Source of the DNA: Roseateles sp.
GTDB lineage: Bacteria; Pseudomonadota; Gammaproteobacteria; Burkholderiales; Burkholderiaceae
Assembly: GCA_019232985.1 (NCBI GenBank)
Contig: JAFAMW010000048.1
Span: 1 to 64,000 of the forward strand
Direction of reading: 5' to 3'
DNA: 64,000 nucleotides
In this document: positions 44,822 to 54,359 of the stretch, piece by piece
Position numbering within the stretch: position 1 is the first letter of the stretch
Layout: every line of letters begins with the position of its first letter
Program-made: the position numbers and the translations under genes
Notes under the pieces: model-generated
Database searches by the model: none
What the model saw: only the letters and a program-made list of their open reading frames with translations
Told to the model about the DNA's origin: nothing

Positions 44822-47800
44822 CTAAGAGAGCGTGACCGTCAGGCGCAGCGTCGTGCCGGGCGCGGGCCGCGGCAGCACGGCCGCGCCGAGGCGGTAGGGG
44901 TGGGCGCGCCGGTCGAACGCGAGCGGCCGGCCGGCCGCGTCGGCGATCGCGGTGACGCCCGCGCCCTGCGGACCGGGGCGCAGCTCGAGTTCGACGACGA
45001 AGTCGGCGAGCGGCACGGTCGCGCGCAGGCCCGCGAGCCGCGCGGGCGCGACCGGGTCGACGAGCAGCGCGTCGTGCTCGAGGCGCAGGCCGAGCAGATG
45101 GCTCGTCACGAGCGCGAGCATGATGCCGGGGCCGCTCGAGTAGACGCGCCAGCCGCCGTCGAGCGCGACCGTCCCTGCGCCGACGCGGCCGTACTCGGCG
45201 TGGGCCGCGTAGCGGTCGGCGTAGGCCGCGTCCGAGCTCGAGTAGTAGCAGTTCGCCTGGCGCGGCGTCGCGGCGGCGACGCGCTCGTGCAACAGGATCG
45301 GATGGGCGAGCGACAGCGCGTCGAGGAAGGCGTCGGCGCGCCCGAGGTGGGCGAGCATCTGCGCCCAGCGCAGGTGCGCGTGCATGTACATGATGCCGAT
45401 CTCGCGGCCGAAGAAGCTGCTCGACTCGGCGCGCTGGAAGCGCGTCGTCAGGCCGCCGTGGTAGGGCAGCGGCGCGTCGAACAGGCGCGCGCCGTCGGGG
45501 CCGCGCAGGTGGCGGTCGATCGCGTCGGCCTGCGCCGCGGCCTGGGCCGGCGTGAGCAGGTTCTCGAGCACCGCGTGCATCATCGGCAGCAGGCTGTAGC
45601 GCAGGCCCGCGGTCGGCGCGCCCGGGTGGATCCAAAGCTCCGGCGCCGCCGCGGCGCCGCCCGCGTCGGCCTCGAAGTGGGCGTAGCCGGCGACGATGCC
45701 GTCGCGCACGAGCTCGTGCTGGAACGCCGCGTGCACGGCGGCGGCATCCTCGCGCAGCGCAGCCGCATCCCCCGCGTCCGCACCGAGCCGTTCGTAGGCT
45801 TCGGCGAGCGCCGTCACCGTCTGGTAGTGCAGCGTCACGGTCCACGCGCTGCACAGCGATTCGCGCAGCGCCGGGTCGGCCGGCTGGAGCGCGTCGTTCC
45901 AGTCGCCATGGCCGTAGGCGACGAGCGCGCGGCCCGGGATCATGCGCCGCGCGACCAACGCGAGCGCGCGCGCGACATGCTCGCGCAGCGGCGCGGCCGG
46001 CGCGTCGTGGAAGGGCAGTGGCGCGTCGAGCAGGGCCGCGTCGCCGCTCGCGAGCAGGTAGCGCGCGAGGCCCAGCAGCGGCCAGAACACGACGTCGCCG
46101 TGCGAGTCGCCGGCGCGCACGGCGGCGTCGCGCGCGAAGAACATGAACCACTGCGGCCAGTCGCCGTCGGCGGCCTGGGCGCTGAACACGCGCTGGAGCA
46201 GGTCGCGCACCGGGGCCGTGCGGCCCTGCGCGAGCAGCAGCTCGAGCGGGCCCTGGCAGACGTCGCGCACGCCCCAGCCGCCGCCGCTGTACTGCTCGAG
46301 GCCGCGCGGCGCCAGGTAATGGACGAGCGCGTTGTGCGCGAGCCACGGCAGCAGGGTCGCGAGCGCGCTCGCGGCGCCGCGCGTGTCGGCCGCCGGGCTC
46401 TCGAAGCGCGGCAGCGCGAGCGCGCCCTCGAGCGGCGCGGCGTCGAGGTCGGCGGCCGCGTTGAGGCCTTCGAGCGCGAGCTCGACGCGCGTCGCCGCCG
46501 CGAAGCGCAGGCAGAAGCGCGGGCTGCCGCGCGAGCGGCCGTCGGCGTAGAGCAGCGCGTCGTCGCCGGCGGCGACGAACGCGTCGGCGCGCGCGGCGAC
46601 GCGCAGCGCCGCACCGGGCAGGCGCCGCGCGAGCGTGCTCGCGGCCGGCGCGGCGAGCCGCCAGGCGCCGTCGTCGGGGTGCGGCTCGAGCGCGAGGCCG
46701 CCGCCCGCGTCGTCGTCGTCGATCGCGGTGTCGAGGCTCAAGAGCAGCTCGAGCGGCGCGCCGTCGAGCACTTCGAGCGACCAGTCGACGCGCTGCGGCG
46801 CCGCGCCGGCCGCGGCGACGACCTCGAGCCGGCTGTGCGCGTCGGCGTAGACCCAGCGGCAGCGCTGCGGCTCGATCGCGAACGCCGAGGGCAGGCCCAG
46901 CAGCATCCAGTCGGCGCCGGGCCGCCGCACGAACGCGCGCAGGCCCTGCGAGCGCGCGAGCCCCAGGTAGCCGCGCTGCGTCGCGAGCATGCGGCCGAAC
47001 TTCACATGGCCCTGGGTCAGCATCGAATGGAACACGCCGCCCATCCAGCAGGTCGAGGTCAGCGCGCGCTCGTCGGGGGTCAGGTGGCGGCCCGCGCGCA
47101 GCAGGTGGCCGTGCGGGCGCGTCGCGCGCAGCTCCTTATCGCGCAGCACGACGTGGCGCTCGGCCCCCTGGAAGAACGACAGCAGGCGGCCGTCCTCGGC
47201 GAGCTCGGCGTGGCGCCGCTCGGGGCCGAAGCGCGCGTCGAGCGCGGCCGCGTCGAGCGCTTCGGCGGCGAACATCGGCGCGCTCGCGAACAGGCTCGGG
47301 CCCGCCGCGTCGGCGTCACCGGGCGCAGCGGGTTCGAGCGGCTCCGGCGGCAGCTGCGCGGCGAGCGCGAGCGCCGCGTCGGCGTGGCCGAGGTCGGCCG
47401 CGCCGCTCGCGGCCGGGTGGTCGGCGACGAAGCTCGCGAAGAAGCCCGTCCGACCGCTCGCGCCGGGCGCGAGCGCGAGCGGCGCGTCCTCGAGCAGCGC
47501 CATCGCGTGCTCGTGCTGCAGGCGCGCGCCGGGCAGGCCGGCCACCAGCGCCGGCGGCGGCGCGTCGGCGCGCGCGGCGAGGCCGTGCAGCTGCAGCGCG
47601 TCGGTGCCCCAGGCCGCGGCGCGGCGCAGCGAGCCGAACAGCAGCCATGGATGGCGGCCGCCCTGGGCCTGGTTCTGGCGCGCCGCGAGCAGCGTGCCGG
47701 CCGCGGCGTGCGCGAGCGGCTGCCAGTCGATGTACTGGCTCACGTAGAACTCGTTGATCGTCACAGCCTGCGGGCTCGCGAGCGCGACGTCCTGGGCGAG

Positions 47801-48181
47801 CACCAGGCTCAGCTCGACCGGCTCGAGCGCGGCGTTGCGCGCGTCGAGCTGCCAGAACCAGCAGGCGCGTTCGGCCGCGAGCCGCCACTCGACGCGCAGC
47901 GCGCAGCCCTGCCAGCGGCCCTCGAGCGTGAACGCATCGGCGCGCGCGTCGCGGCGGCGCCGCAGCGGCGAGCGCGGCCCGAGCAGCGGCGCGGCGAGCC
48001 AGGCGCCGCCCGGCTTGCGCAGGCGCAGCCAGAGATTTGCGGCGCTGCCTTCGAGCGTGTTGCCGGGGAACAGGTTCAGCAGCAGGCCGTCGGCCTGGAG
48101 CCGGCGCGCGGCGCCATGCTCGAACAGCTCGAACGCGAGGCCTGCGGCGTTGTGCAGCAGGTGCACGGACTCCGCGCTCAT
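44822..48181 (-). CDS. GH94 phosphorylase, probable 1,2-beta-oligoglucan phosphorylase
   Basis: 1119 residues, last gene of the glucan operon. The (alpha/alpha)6 catalytic part contains YGHGDWNDALQ (residues 757-767) with the general-acid Asp region of GH94, plus ELWIHPGAPTAGLRYSLLP and FFGREIGIMYMHAHLRWAQ. The long N-terminal beta-sandwich (INEFYVSQYIDWQPL) and total length match 1,2-beta-oligoglucan phosphorylases rather than the ~800-residue cellobiose phosphorylases. It would split sophoro-oligosaccharides with phosphate to give glucose-1-phosphate. No signal peptide, hence cytoplasmic, fitting uptake by the ABC importer upstream in the operon. Specificity is inferred from length and from the GH144 neighbour. 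Confidence 0.8.
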   Translation of the reverse strand: MSAESVHLLHNAAGLAFELFEHGAARRLQADGLLLNLFPGNTLEGSAANLWLRLRKPGGAWLAAPLLGPRSPLRRRRDARADAFTLEGRWQGCALRVEWRLAAERACWFWQLDARNAALEPVELSLVLAQDVALASPQAVTINEFYVSQYIDWQPLAHAAAGTLLAARQNQAQGGRHPWLLFGSLRRAAAWGTDALQLHGLAARADAPPPALVAGLPGARLQHEHAMALLEDAPLALAPGASGRTGFFASFVADHPAASGAADLGHADAALALAAQLPPEPLEPAAPGDADAAGPSLFASAPMFAAEALDAAALDARFGPERRHAELAEDGRLLSFFQGAERHVVLRDKELRATRPHGHLLRAGRHLTPDERALTSTCWMGGVFHSMLTQGHVKFGRMLATQRGYLGLARSQGLRAFVRRPGADWMLLGLPSAFAIEPQRCRWVYADAHSRLEVVAAAGAAPQRVDWSLEVLDGAPLELLLSLDTAIDDDDAGGGLALEPHPDDGAWRLAAPAASTLARRLPGAALRVAARADAFVAAGDDALLYADGRSRGSPRFCLRFAAATRVELALEGLNAAADLDAAPLEGALALPRFESPAADTRGAASALATLLPWLAHNALVHYLAPRGLEQYSGGGWGVRDVCQGPLELLLAQGRTAPVRDLLQRVFSAQAADGDWPQWFMFFARDAAVRAGDSHGDVVFWPLLGLARYLLASGDAALLDAPLPFHDAPAAPLREHVARALALVARRMIPGRALVAYGHGDWNDALQPADPALRESLCSAWTVTLHYQTVTALAEAYERLGADAGDAAALREDAAAVHAAFQHELVRDGIVAGYAHFEADAGGAAAAPELWIHPGAPTAGLRYSLLPMMHAVLENLLTPAQAAAQADAIDRHLRGPDGARLFDAPLPYHGGLTTRFQRAESSSFFGREIGIMYMHAHLRWAQMLAHLGRADAFLDALSLAHPILLHERVAAATPRQANCYYSSSDAAYADRYAAHAEYGRVGAGTVALDGGWRVYSSGPGIMLALVTSHLLGLRLEHDALLVDPVAPARLAGLRATVPLADFVVELELRPGPQGAGVTAIADAAGRPLAFDRRAHPYRLGAAVLPRPAPGTTLRLTVTLS

Positions 48182-48242
48182 GCCGCGGGTCGCCGCGGTT
48201 CGAGGCGCCGGGGCGGGGATCCGGCAGCGGATCGGGGGCGTT

Positions 48243-51200
48243 TCATCGGGGTTCTTCTCCCATCGGTTCGAGGTCGACGCGCGTGGCGTCGGGCGGCAGG
48301 GCGAGCTCGCGGCCCTGCCAGGATAGTTCGCGCCCGGCGCCGTCGCGCGCGCGCGGCGGCGCCGCCGTGCCGGGCCAGCGCAGCACGAGGCGGCGGCCGC
48401 AGGCGGCGAGGCGTTCGGGGCGGTGGTCGATCAGCGCGACCCAGCCGGCGCCGCGGCGCAGCAGGCGCCAGTCGAGCCGGCCGCAGCTCGTGCGCAGTCC
48501 GGCGATGCCGACGTCGCCGGACTCCCGCCAGCGCGCGGTCACGCCGGCGCCGAGCACGAGGCTCGCGTCGGCGTCGCGCTCGAACGCGAACAGGTCGAGC
48601 GCCGAGCGCAGGAAGTCCGACGCGACCCAGGCGTGCGGCATGTCGCCGATGAAGCGGGGCGCGCGCGGCTCGCGGCCGACGACCTCGGCCCATTGGTGCC
48701 AGGCCTGCGGCCGCTGGTCGGCGAGGAAGAAGGCGAGCAGCGCCTGCGCCGCGTCGGCGTCGCCGAGGCGCACGAGCGCGCCGACGTTGCGCAGCTCGTA
48801 GGGCGTGTAGTCGCCCTGCGGGCGCGTGCCGGCGGCGCGCGCGGCCGCGTCGGCGGCGTAGCGCGCGAAGGTGTTCGCGATCAGCTCGTGCGGCAGCAGG
48901 TCCTCGGCCTGGACCGGGTCGAAGACCAGGGTGCTCGAGGTCGGGTCGACGTCGCCGCGGTCGGCCGCGCCGCTGAGCGTCGCGAGGCCGAAGCGCGCAG
49001 CCGTCGCGCGCACGGCCGCGGCGAGGTCGGCCGCGAACGCGTCGCGCGCCGCCGCGTAGCGCGTGACGCTTGCGGCGTCGCCGAGCGCCGCGGCGAGCTG
49101 CACCGCGTCCTTGTAGCCGCGCAGGCCCCAGTCGTCGTCCCAGAACGACCAGGCCGGCTTGTCGGCGTAGCCCTCGTGGCTGATCGACGGCGGCAGCAGG
49201 CCGCGCGCGTTCGGCGGCGTCGCCGCGTCGGCGCGGCTTTGCGCGCGCAGGCGCTCGAGGTGCGCGACGACGGCCTGGACCTGCGGCCAATGGCCGCGCA
49301 ACCAGGCGTCGTCGCGGGTCGCGCGCCAGACCGTCGCGACGGCGGCGACGAACTCGCCGTCGGCGTCGTTCTCGACGACCGGGTCGGCGCCGTGGGCGTC
49401 GATGCAGCAGGGCACCTTGCCGTCGGCGAACAGCTGCGGCGCGAACCAGTCGACGTAGTCGCGCGCGACGTCGGCGCGGCCCAGGCGCGCGAGAGCCTCG
49501 ACCATCATCGCGCCGTCGCGGATCCAGCTGCGCGCATAGGCGCGCGTGCCCGGGCGCAGCGCCGCGCCGTCGCGCGACAGCAGGATCTGGGCGAGCGCCA
49601 GGTGCAGGGTCGGCGCGAGCGCGGCCGGCGCGCCGGGCGGCAGCTGCACGCTGACGCCGCCGAGGCGCTCGCGCCATTGCGCGGCGACCGCCGCGAACGC
49701 GGCGTCGAGGTCGGCGGGGGCGGCCGGCGCCTTGTCGGGTGTGGGCGCGAGCGCGAACGCGCTGCCGAGCGTGAGGCTGGCACCCGGCGCGAGCGTCACG
49801 CGGCGGCGCAGCAGCGCCGACGCGAGGCTGTCCGGGTCGTCGAGCCGCGTGAGCGCCGGCGCGGCGGCGAGCGGGTCGAGGCCGAGCCCGGCCGCGAACG
49901 GCAGCGCCGTGACCGCGTCGGGCGCGAACAGCGGGCGCGCGATCGCGGCGCCGTTCAGCGCGAGCACCCCGTCGGCCCAGTCGAGCCGGCGCACCTCGCT
50001 CGCGCCACCCGGCGTGTTCAGGAACTGCTGCGGCGGGTTGACCTGCCAGGGCCGCAGCGCGAGCGCGAAGTCCAGCGTTTGCGCCTGCGCGCCGGTGTTG
50101 CGCAGCACGTAGCGCATCAGCAGGCGCGGCGCGGCGGCCGGGCCGTCGGCGGCCGCGTCGACGTCGAGCTGCAGGCCGGGCCAGGCCAGGTGCGCGCTCG
50201 GCAGCGGCAGGTCGCCGTCGGCGAGCGACTGGCCGACGGCCGCGTTCGACGCGTCGAGCCATTCGCCGTCGGCGCGGCGCAGGCGCGGCTCGACGCTCGC
50301 GCCGCCGCGGCCGAGCTCGACCGCGCCGGCCTCGTCGAGCAGGGCCGTGTGGGCGCCGCCGCCGTCGACGCCGACGAGGGTCCAGTAGTTCTGCGCGCCG
50401 CTGAACGCACGCGGCAGCGTGCCGCGCGGCAGCTCGCGCGCGAGCGCGGCGAGCATCGCGTTGCGGTCAGGCCAGTCGGCGTCGCCGCCGGGCTCGGGGC
50501 TCGGCAGCGCGAGCGCGCTCAGGTTCATGCCGGCGTCGCCGTCGAGGCGCAGCCAGCGCGCGCTGTGCTCGGGGAGCCACAGCGCCGTCAGCGGGTTGGG
50601 CGAACGCGCGGTCGGCGTGTCGCCGGACCGCGTGGCGATGGTCTGCCAATGCCGGCCGTCGAGCGAGGCGCTCACGCGCAGCGTCCGCGGCGGGCGGGCC
50701 CAGCGCAGCAGCAGGCCGTCGAAGTCGCGCTCGCGGCCGAGGTCGACGCTCAGGCGCGCGCCGCCGCCGGTGACGCGCGGCAGCGGCGGCGCGTCGGTCT
50801 GCGGCGCACGCGGGCTCAGGCTCAGGCCGGTCAGGCACAGGCGGCCGTGGCCGCCGCGCGCCGCCGCGCCGGTCGTCGCGACGACGAACTCGATCGCGGC
50901 GCTGCGGCGCAGCCGTCGGTCGGCGTCGGGGCCCCAGGCGAAACTGATCTGGCGGCGCTTGATGCGCAGCTGCTGCGGCGCGGCCGACGGCGCGAAGCCG
51001 GGCTGGTCGACCCACCAGACGTTCTGTCCGCTCGCGTCGACGAACTTGATCTGCAGCGCGTTCGGCGCGCCGTCGCCCTGCAGCGTCGCGGCGAGCACGA
51101 AGTCCTCGGGCCAGTCGCGCGGCCAGCTCGCGGGCCAGGCGCGGCGCATGACCGCGTAGCCGGCGACGCCGCCGAAATCGTAGCGCAGGCATTGCGCGGC

Positions 51201-51377
51201 GCGGCCGTCGACGGTCTCGGCTGCGAGCTCGGCGCGGACCTGGTCCGACGCGCTCGCCTGCCAGGGCTCGCGCAGGTCGAGGGCCGCCGTCGGCGCCTGT
51301 GCCGCGAGGGCGAGCCGCGCGCCCGGCGCGACGCCGAGCGCGAGCAGCAGCACCGTGAGGAGCGGGCCCGGCCTCAT
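48243..51377 (-). CDS. Exported (alpha/alpha)6 glycosidase-like protein with galactose-binding-like N-terminal domain
   Basis: 1044 residues with a signal peptide (LLTVLLLALGVAPGARLALAAQA). Residues about 40-310 look like carbohydrate-binding beta-sandwiches: one resembling CBM-type modules, then an F5/8-type segment (LRWARPPRTLRVSASLDGRHW). The C-terminal half is a six-hairpin glycosidase type: YARSWIRDGAMMVEALARLG, HGADPVVENDADGEF, FWDDDWGLRGYKDA and GDYTPYELRN hold likely acidic catalytic residues. I cannot assign a GH family. Its ATG overlaps the permease stop by 4 nt. Its place in the cluster suggests periplasmic or surface trimming of beta-1,2-glucan or its substituents. Confidence 0.72.
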   Translation of the reverse strand: MRPGPLLTVLLLALGVAPGARLALAAQAPTAALDLREPWQASASDQVRAELAAETVDGRAAQCLRYDFGGVAGYAVMRRAWPASWPRDWPEDFVLAATLQGDGAPNALQIKFVDASGQNVWWVDQPGFAPSAAPQQLRIKRRQISFAWGPDADRRLRRSAAIEFVVATTGAAARGGHGRLCLTGLSLSPRAPQTDAPPLPRVTGGGARLSVDLGRERDFDGLLLRWARPPRTLRVSASLDGRHWQTIATRSGDTPTARSPNPLTALWLPEHSARWLRLDGDAGMNLSALALPSPEPGGDADWPDRNAMLAALARELPRGTLPRAFSGAQNYWTLVGVDGGGAHTALLDEAGAVELGRGGASVEPRLRRADGEWLDASNAAVGQSLADGDLPLPSAHLAWPGLQLDVDAAADGPAAAPRLLMRYVLRNTGAQAQTLDFALALRPWQVNPPQQFLNTPGGASEVRRLDWADGVLALNGAAIARPLFAPDAVTALPFAAGLGLDPLAAAPALTRLDDPDSLASALLRRRVTLAPGASLTLGSAFALAPTPDKAPAAPADLDAAFAAVAAQWRERLGGVSVQLPPGAPAALAPTLHLALAQILLSRDGAALRPGTRAYARSWIRDGAMMVEALARLGRADVARDYVDWFAPQLFADGKVPCCIDAHGADPVVENDADGEFVAAVATVWRATRDDAWLRGHWPQVQAVVAHLERLRAQSRADAATPPNARGLLPPSISHEGYADKPAWSFWDDDWGLRGYKDAVQLAAALGDAASVTRYAAARDAFAADLAAAVRATAARFGLATLSGAADRGDVDPTSSTLVFDPVQAEDLLPHELIANTFARYAADAAARAAGTRPQGDYTPYELRNVGALVRLGDADAAQALLAFFLADQRPQAWHQWAEVVGREPRAPRFIGDMPHAWVASDFLRSALDLFAFERDADASLVLGAGVTARWRESGDVGIAGLRTSCGRLDWRLLRRGAGWVALIDHRPERLAACGRRLVLRWPGTAAPPRARDGAGRELSWQGRELALPPDATRVDLEPMGEEPR

Positions 51378-52204
51378 TGCTTGACGCCCCCCATCAGCAG
51401 GCCCTGCAGGTAGTAGCGCTGCAGCGCGACGAACAGCACGAGCACCGGCAGCACCGTGACCACGGCGCCGGCCATCATCAGCTCGACGTCCTGCACATGC
51501 TCGCGAGACAGCGCCGCGAGCGCGACCGGCAGCGTGTACAGGCGCCCGTCGGTCAGCACGATCAGCGGCCACATGAAGTCGTTCCAGCTGCCGAGGAAGG
51601 ACAGCACGGCCAGCGTCACCAGCACCGGCGTGAGCAGCGGCAGCACGATGACCCGGAAGATCCGCCATTCGCCGGCGCCGTCGATTCGCGCGGCCTCGAT
51701 CAGCTCGCCGGGCAGGCCGCTCGCGTACTGGCGCACCAGGAACACGCCGAAGATGCTCGCGAGCGAGGGCACGAGCACGCCGGCCCAGGTGTTGACGAGG
51801 CCGGCCTGCTTGAGCATCAGGAACAGCGGCAGCATGCCGACCTGACCCGGGATCACGAGCGCGCCGAGCAGCAGCGCGAACAGGCGGTCGCGGCCGCCGA
51901 ACTGCAGCTTCGCGAAGCCGTAGCCGGCGAGCGCGTTGAGCAGGGTCGAGGCGAGCGTGCTCGTCGTCGCGAGGCCGAGGCTCACGAGAAACGCGCGGCC
52001 GAAGCCGCCGTTGCGGAACAGCTCGCCGTAGCGCGCGAGCGAGGGGCTCGCGGGCAGCAGCGGCGGCGGGTAGTTGCTCGCCTCGCCCGTGTGCATGAGC
52101 GAGACCGCGAGCATCCACAGCAGCGGCGCGATCGCGAGCAGCGCCGCGGCCCACAGCAGGCCGTTGACGAGCCAGGCGCGCCAGTTCAAGAGCCCGCGCT
52201 TCAT
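51374..52204 (-). CDS. ABC sugar transporter permease (MalG type)
   Basis: 276 residues, about six membrane helices. The EAA loop reads ELIEAARIDGAGEWRIFRVIVLPLLTP, the contact site for the ATPase. N-terminal LLWAAALLAIAPLLWMLAVSL is the first TM segment. It pairs with the permease upstream (4-nt overlap) and the binding protein before that. No ATPase is in the operon, so a shared MsmK/UgpC-type ATPase elsewhere must energise it. Confidence 0.93.
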   Translation of the reverse strand: MKRGLLNWRAWLVNGLLWAAALLAIAPLLWMLAVSLMHTGEASNYPPPLLPASPSLARYGELFRNGGFGRAFLVSLGLATTSTLASTLLNALAGYGFAKLQFGGRDRLFALLLGALVIPGQVGMLPLFLMLKQAGLVNTWAGVLVPSLASIFGVFLVRQYASGLPGELIEAARIDGAGEWRIFRVIVLPLLTPVLVTLAVLSFLGSWNDFMWPLIVLTDGRLYTLPVALAALSREHVQDVELMMAGAVVTVLPVLVLFVALQRYYLQGLLMGGVKQ

Positions 52205-53082
52205 GCGACGCCCCCGCGCTGCGCGAGCTTGAGCAGCGCGCGCGTGACGAGCACGATCAGCCCGAAGAGCAGGAACGCGACGCTCGACGCGACGCCGAGG
52301 TTCCACCATTTGAAGCCCTGGTCGTACATCAGGTAGAGCACCGACACCGTGCTCTGCAGCGGGCCGCCCTGGGTCATCACGTAGGGCTCGGCGAACAGCT
52401 GGAAGTAGCCGGCCGTCGTCAGGATGCCGACCATCAGCGTCGTCGGCGCGAGCGCGGGCAGGGTGATGTGCCGGAACTGCGCCCAGGCGTTCGCGCCGTC
52501 GATGCGCGCGGCCTCGTAGAGGTCGGAGGGCACGGCCTGCAGCGCGGCCATGAAGATGATCATGTTGCCGCCGAAGTTCTTCCAGGCCGCGAACAGGATG
52601 ATCGTCGGCATCGACCAGCGCGGGTCGCCGAGCCAGTCGACCGGGTTCAGGCCCAGCGTCTGCAAGGCTTCGTTGACGAGGCCGTAGCGCGTGTGGAACA
52701 GGTAGCGCCAGATCACGGCGACGGCGACGAGCGTCGTCACGACCGGCGCGAACAGCGCCGTGCGCAGCACCGGCTTGAAGCGCACGAGCGGCGACTGCAG
52801 CAGCACGGCCGCGCCGAGCGACAGGCCGATCGAGAGCGGCACGCCGAGCACGACGAAGTACACGGTGTTGCCGAGCGCCTTCCAGAACAGCGGCTCGCGG
52901 AGCAGGGTCAGGTAGTTGTCGAACCATACCCAGCGCAGGTTCCTCAGCGACACGAGCGCGTAGAGGTCGAAGTCGGTCAGGCTCAGCACGAGGCCGATCG
53001 CCACGGGCACGACGAAGAACAGGCCGATCACGGCGAGCGCCGGCAGCACGAACGCGAGCCCGGCCCAGGCCTTGCGCGTCAT
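52201..53082 (-). CDS. ABC sugar transporter permease (MalF type)
   Basis: 293 residues with six membrane helices, beginning AGLAFVLPALAVIGLFFVVP. The EAA loop is DLYEAARIDGANAWAQFRHITLPALAP. ATG overlaps the stop of the substrate-binding protein by 4 nt. Together with the second permease it forms the inner-membrane channel for the oligosaccharide, probably sophoro-oligosaccharides from the GH144 enzyme. Confidence 0.93.
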   Translation of the reverse strand: MTRKAWAGLAFVLPALAVIGLFFVVPVAIGLVLSLTDFDLYALVSLRNLRWVWFDNYLTLLREPLFWKALGNTVYFVVLGVPLSIGLSLGAAVLLQSPLVRFKPVLRTALFAPVVTTLVAVAVIWRYLFHTRYGLVNEALQTLGLNPVDWLGDPRWSMPTIILFAAWKNFGGNMIIFMAALQAVPSDLYEAARIDGANAWAQFRHITLPALAPTTLMVGILTTAGYFQLFAEPYVMTQGGPLQSTVSVLYLMYDQGFKWWNLGVASSVAFLLFGLIVLVTRALLKLAQRGGVA

Positions 53083-54359
53083 GCCCGGCCCCTCGCGTGG
53101 AGCCAGCGCCGCTTCGCGAGGATCGCGTCGACGCTCGCGTCGATCGCCTGCGCGGTCGCGGCGACGTCGGTGCCCTCGGCCGCGGCTTTCGCGGCGTGCA
53201 GCTGCATGTCGTTGACGATGCGCTCCCATTCGGGCACGGGCGGCGCGGGCCGCACGCGCTCGAGCTGCGCGGCGAACGCGCGGGCGCGCGCGTCGGCCGC
53301 GAGCGCGGGCCAGGCCCAGCTCGACTTGCGCGGCGGCAGGTCGCCGGTGAGGTCGTAGAAGCGGCCCTGGACCTCGGGCCGCGCGAAGTACTCGAGCAGC
53401 TTGAAGGCCTCGGGCTTGCGCCGCGAGCGCTCGAAGATCACGAGGCTCGAGCCGCCCGCCGTCGACGCGCCGGGCCCGCTCGGCCCCGGCAGCGGCGCCG
53501 TGCTCCACGCGTCCTTGAGCGCGGCCGGCATGCGGCGGCGGAACTCGCCGATATTCCAGGGTCCCGACAGGTAGAACGCGAAGCGGCCACGGCCGAACTC
53601 CTGCCAGACGTTGGAGATCTGCTGGTCGGACTCGACCGGCGCGAAGCCGTCGCGGATCAGGCTCAGGTAGAACGCGAGCGCGCGCTCGAAGCCGGGGCTC
53701 GCGAAGTTGCCGCGCGTGTTCGCGTCGCGCAAAAGCGGCTCGCCCTGCTGCAGCGCGAGCGCGAGCAGCGGCTCGAACTCGTTGTTCGGCAGGATCAGCG
53801 GCTGCTCGACGCCAATGCGCTGGAGCGCGCGCAGCTGGCGGCGCCATTCGTCCCAGTCGCGCGGCGGGTGGTCGAAGCCCGCGCGCGCGAGCAGGTCGCG
53901 GCGGTAGAACAGCAGGCGCGTGTCGACGTACCAGGGCAGTCCGAGGAGGCGGCCGCCGATGATGTTGGTGCGCCAGATGCCGTCGAAGTAATCGTCTTTT
54001 TGCACGGAGGGCGCGGCGGCGGCGAGGGCGTCGAGCGGCGCGAGCGCGTCGAGCGCGGCGAGCTCGGCGACCCAGGTGTTGCCGAGCTGGGCAATGTCGG
54101 GCGTGGCGTCGCCGGCAAAGGCCGTCAGCAGTTTTTCGTGCGCGGCCGTCCACGGCAGCTGCTCGACCTGGACCTCGATGCCGGGGTTCTCGCGGCGGAA
54201 GCCGTCGAGCAGTTCGGCGACGACCTCGCCCTCGCGGCCCATGCCCCAGAAGCGCAGCGGCGCGCCCGCGCCGCTGCAGCCGCTCGACGCCAGGGGCAGG
54301 GCGGCCGCCGCGCCGAGCAGCGTGGCGAGCACGCCGCGGCGGCTCGTGCGAACCGTCAC
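53079..54359 (-). CDS. Extracellular sugar-binding protein of the ABC importer
   Basis: 426 residues, family 1 solute-binding protein. The N-terminus has a twin-arginine-like SRRGVLATLLG signal and a possible lipobox (LASSGC). The mature part follows the sugar-binding pattern: LRFWGMGREGEVVAELLDGFRRENPGIEVQVEQLPW, PDIAQLGNTWVAELA, LPWYVDTRLLFYRRDLL and GPWNIGEF. GTG 54359 overlaps the TGA of the GH144-like gene (GTGA). It captures oligosaccharides in the periplasm and delivers them to the two permeases. Confidence 0.9.
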   Translation of the reverse strand: MTVRTSRRGVLATLLGAAAALPLASSGCSGAGAPLRFWGMGREGEVVAELLDGFRRENPGIEVQVEQLPWTAAHEKLLTAFAGDATPDIAQLGNTWVAELAALDALAPLDALAAAAPSVQKDDYFDGIWRTNIIGGRLLGLPWYVDTRLLFYRRDLLARAGFDHPPRDWDEWRRQLRALQRIGVEQPLILPNNEFEPLLALALQQGEPLLRDANTRGNFASPGFERALAFYLSLIRDGFAPVESDQQISNVWQEFGRGRFAFYLSGPWNIGEFRRRMPAALKDAWSTAPLPGPSGPGASTAGGSSLVIFERSRRKPEAFKLLEYFARPEVQGRFYDLTGDLPPRKSSWAWPALAADARARAFAAQLERVRPAPPVPEWERIVNDMQLHAAKAAAEGTDVAATAQAIDASVDAILAKRRWLHARGRA

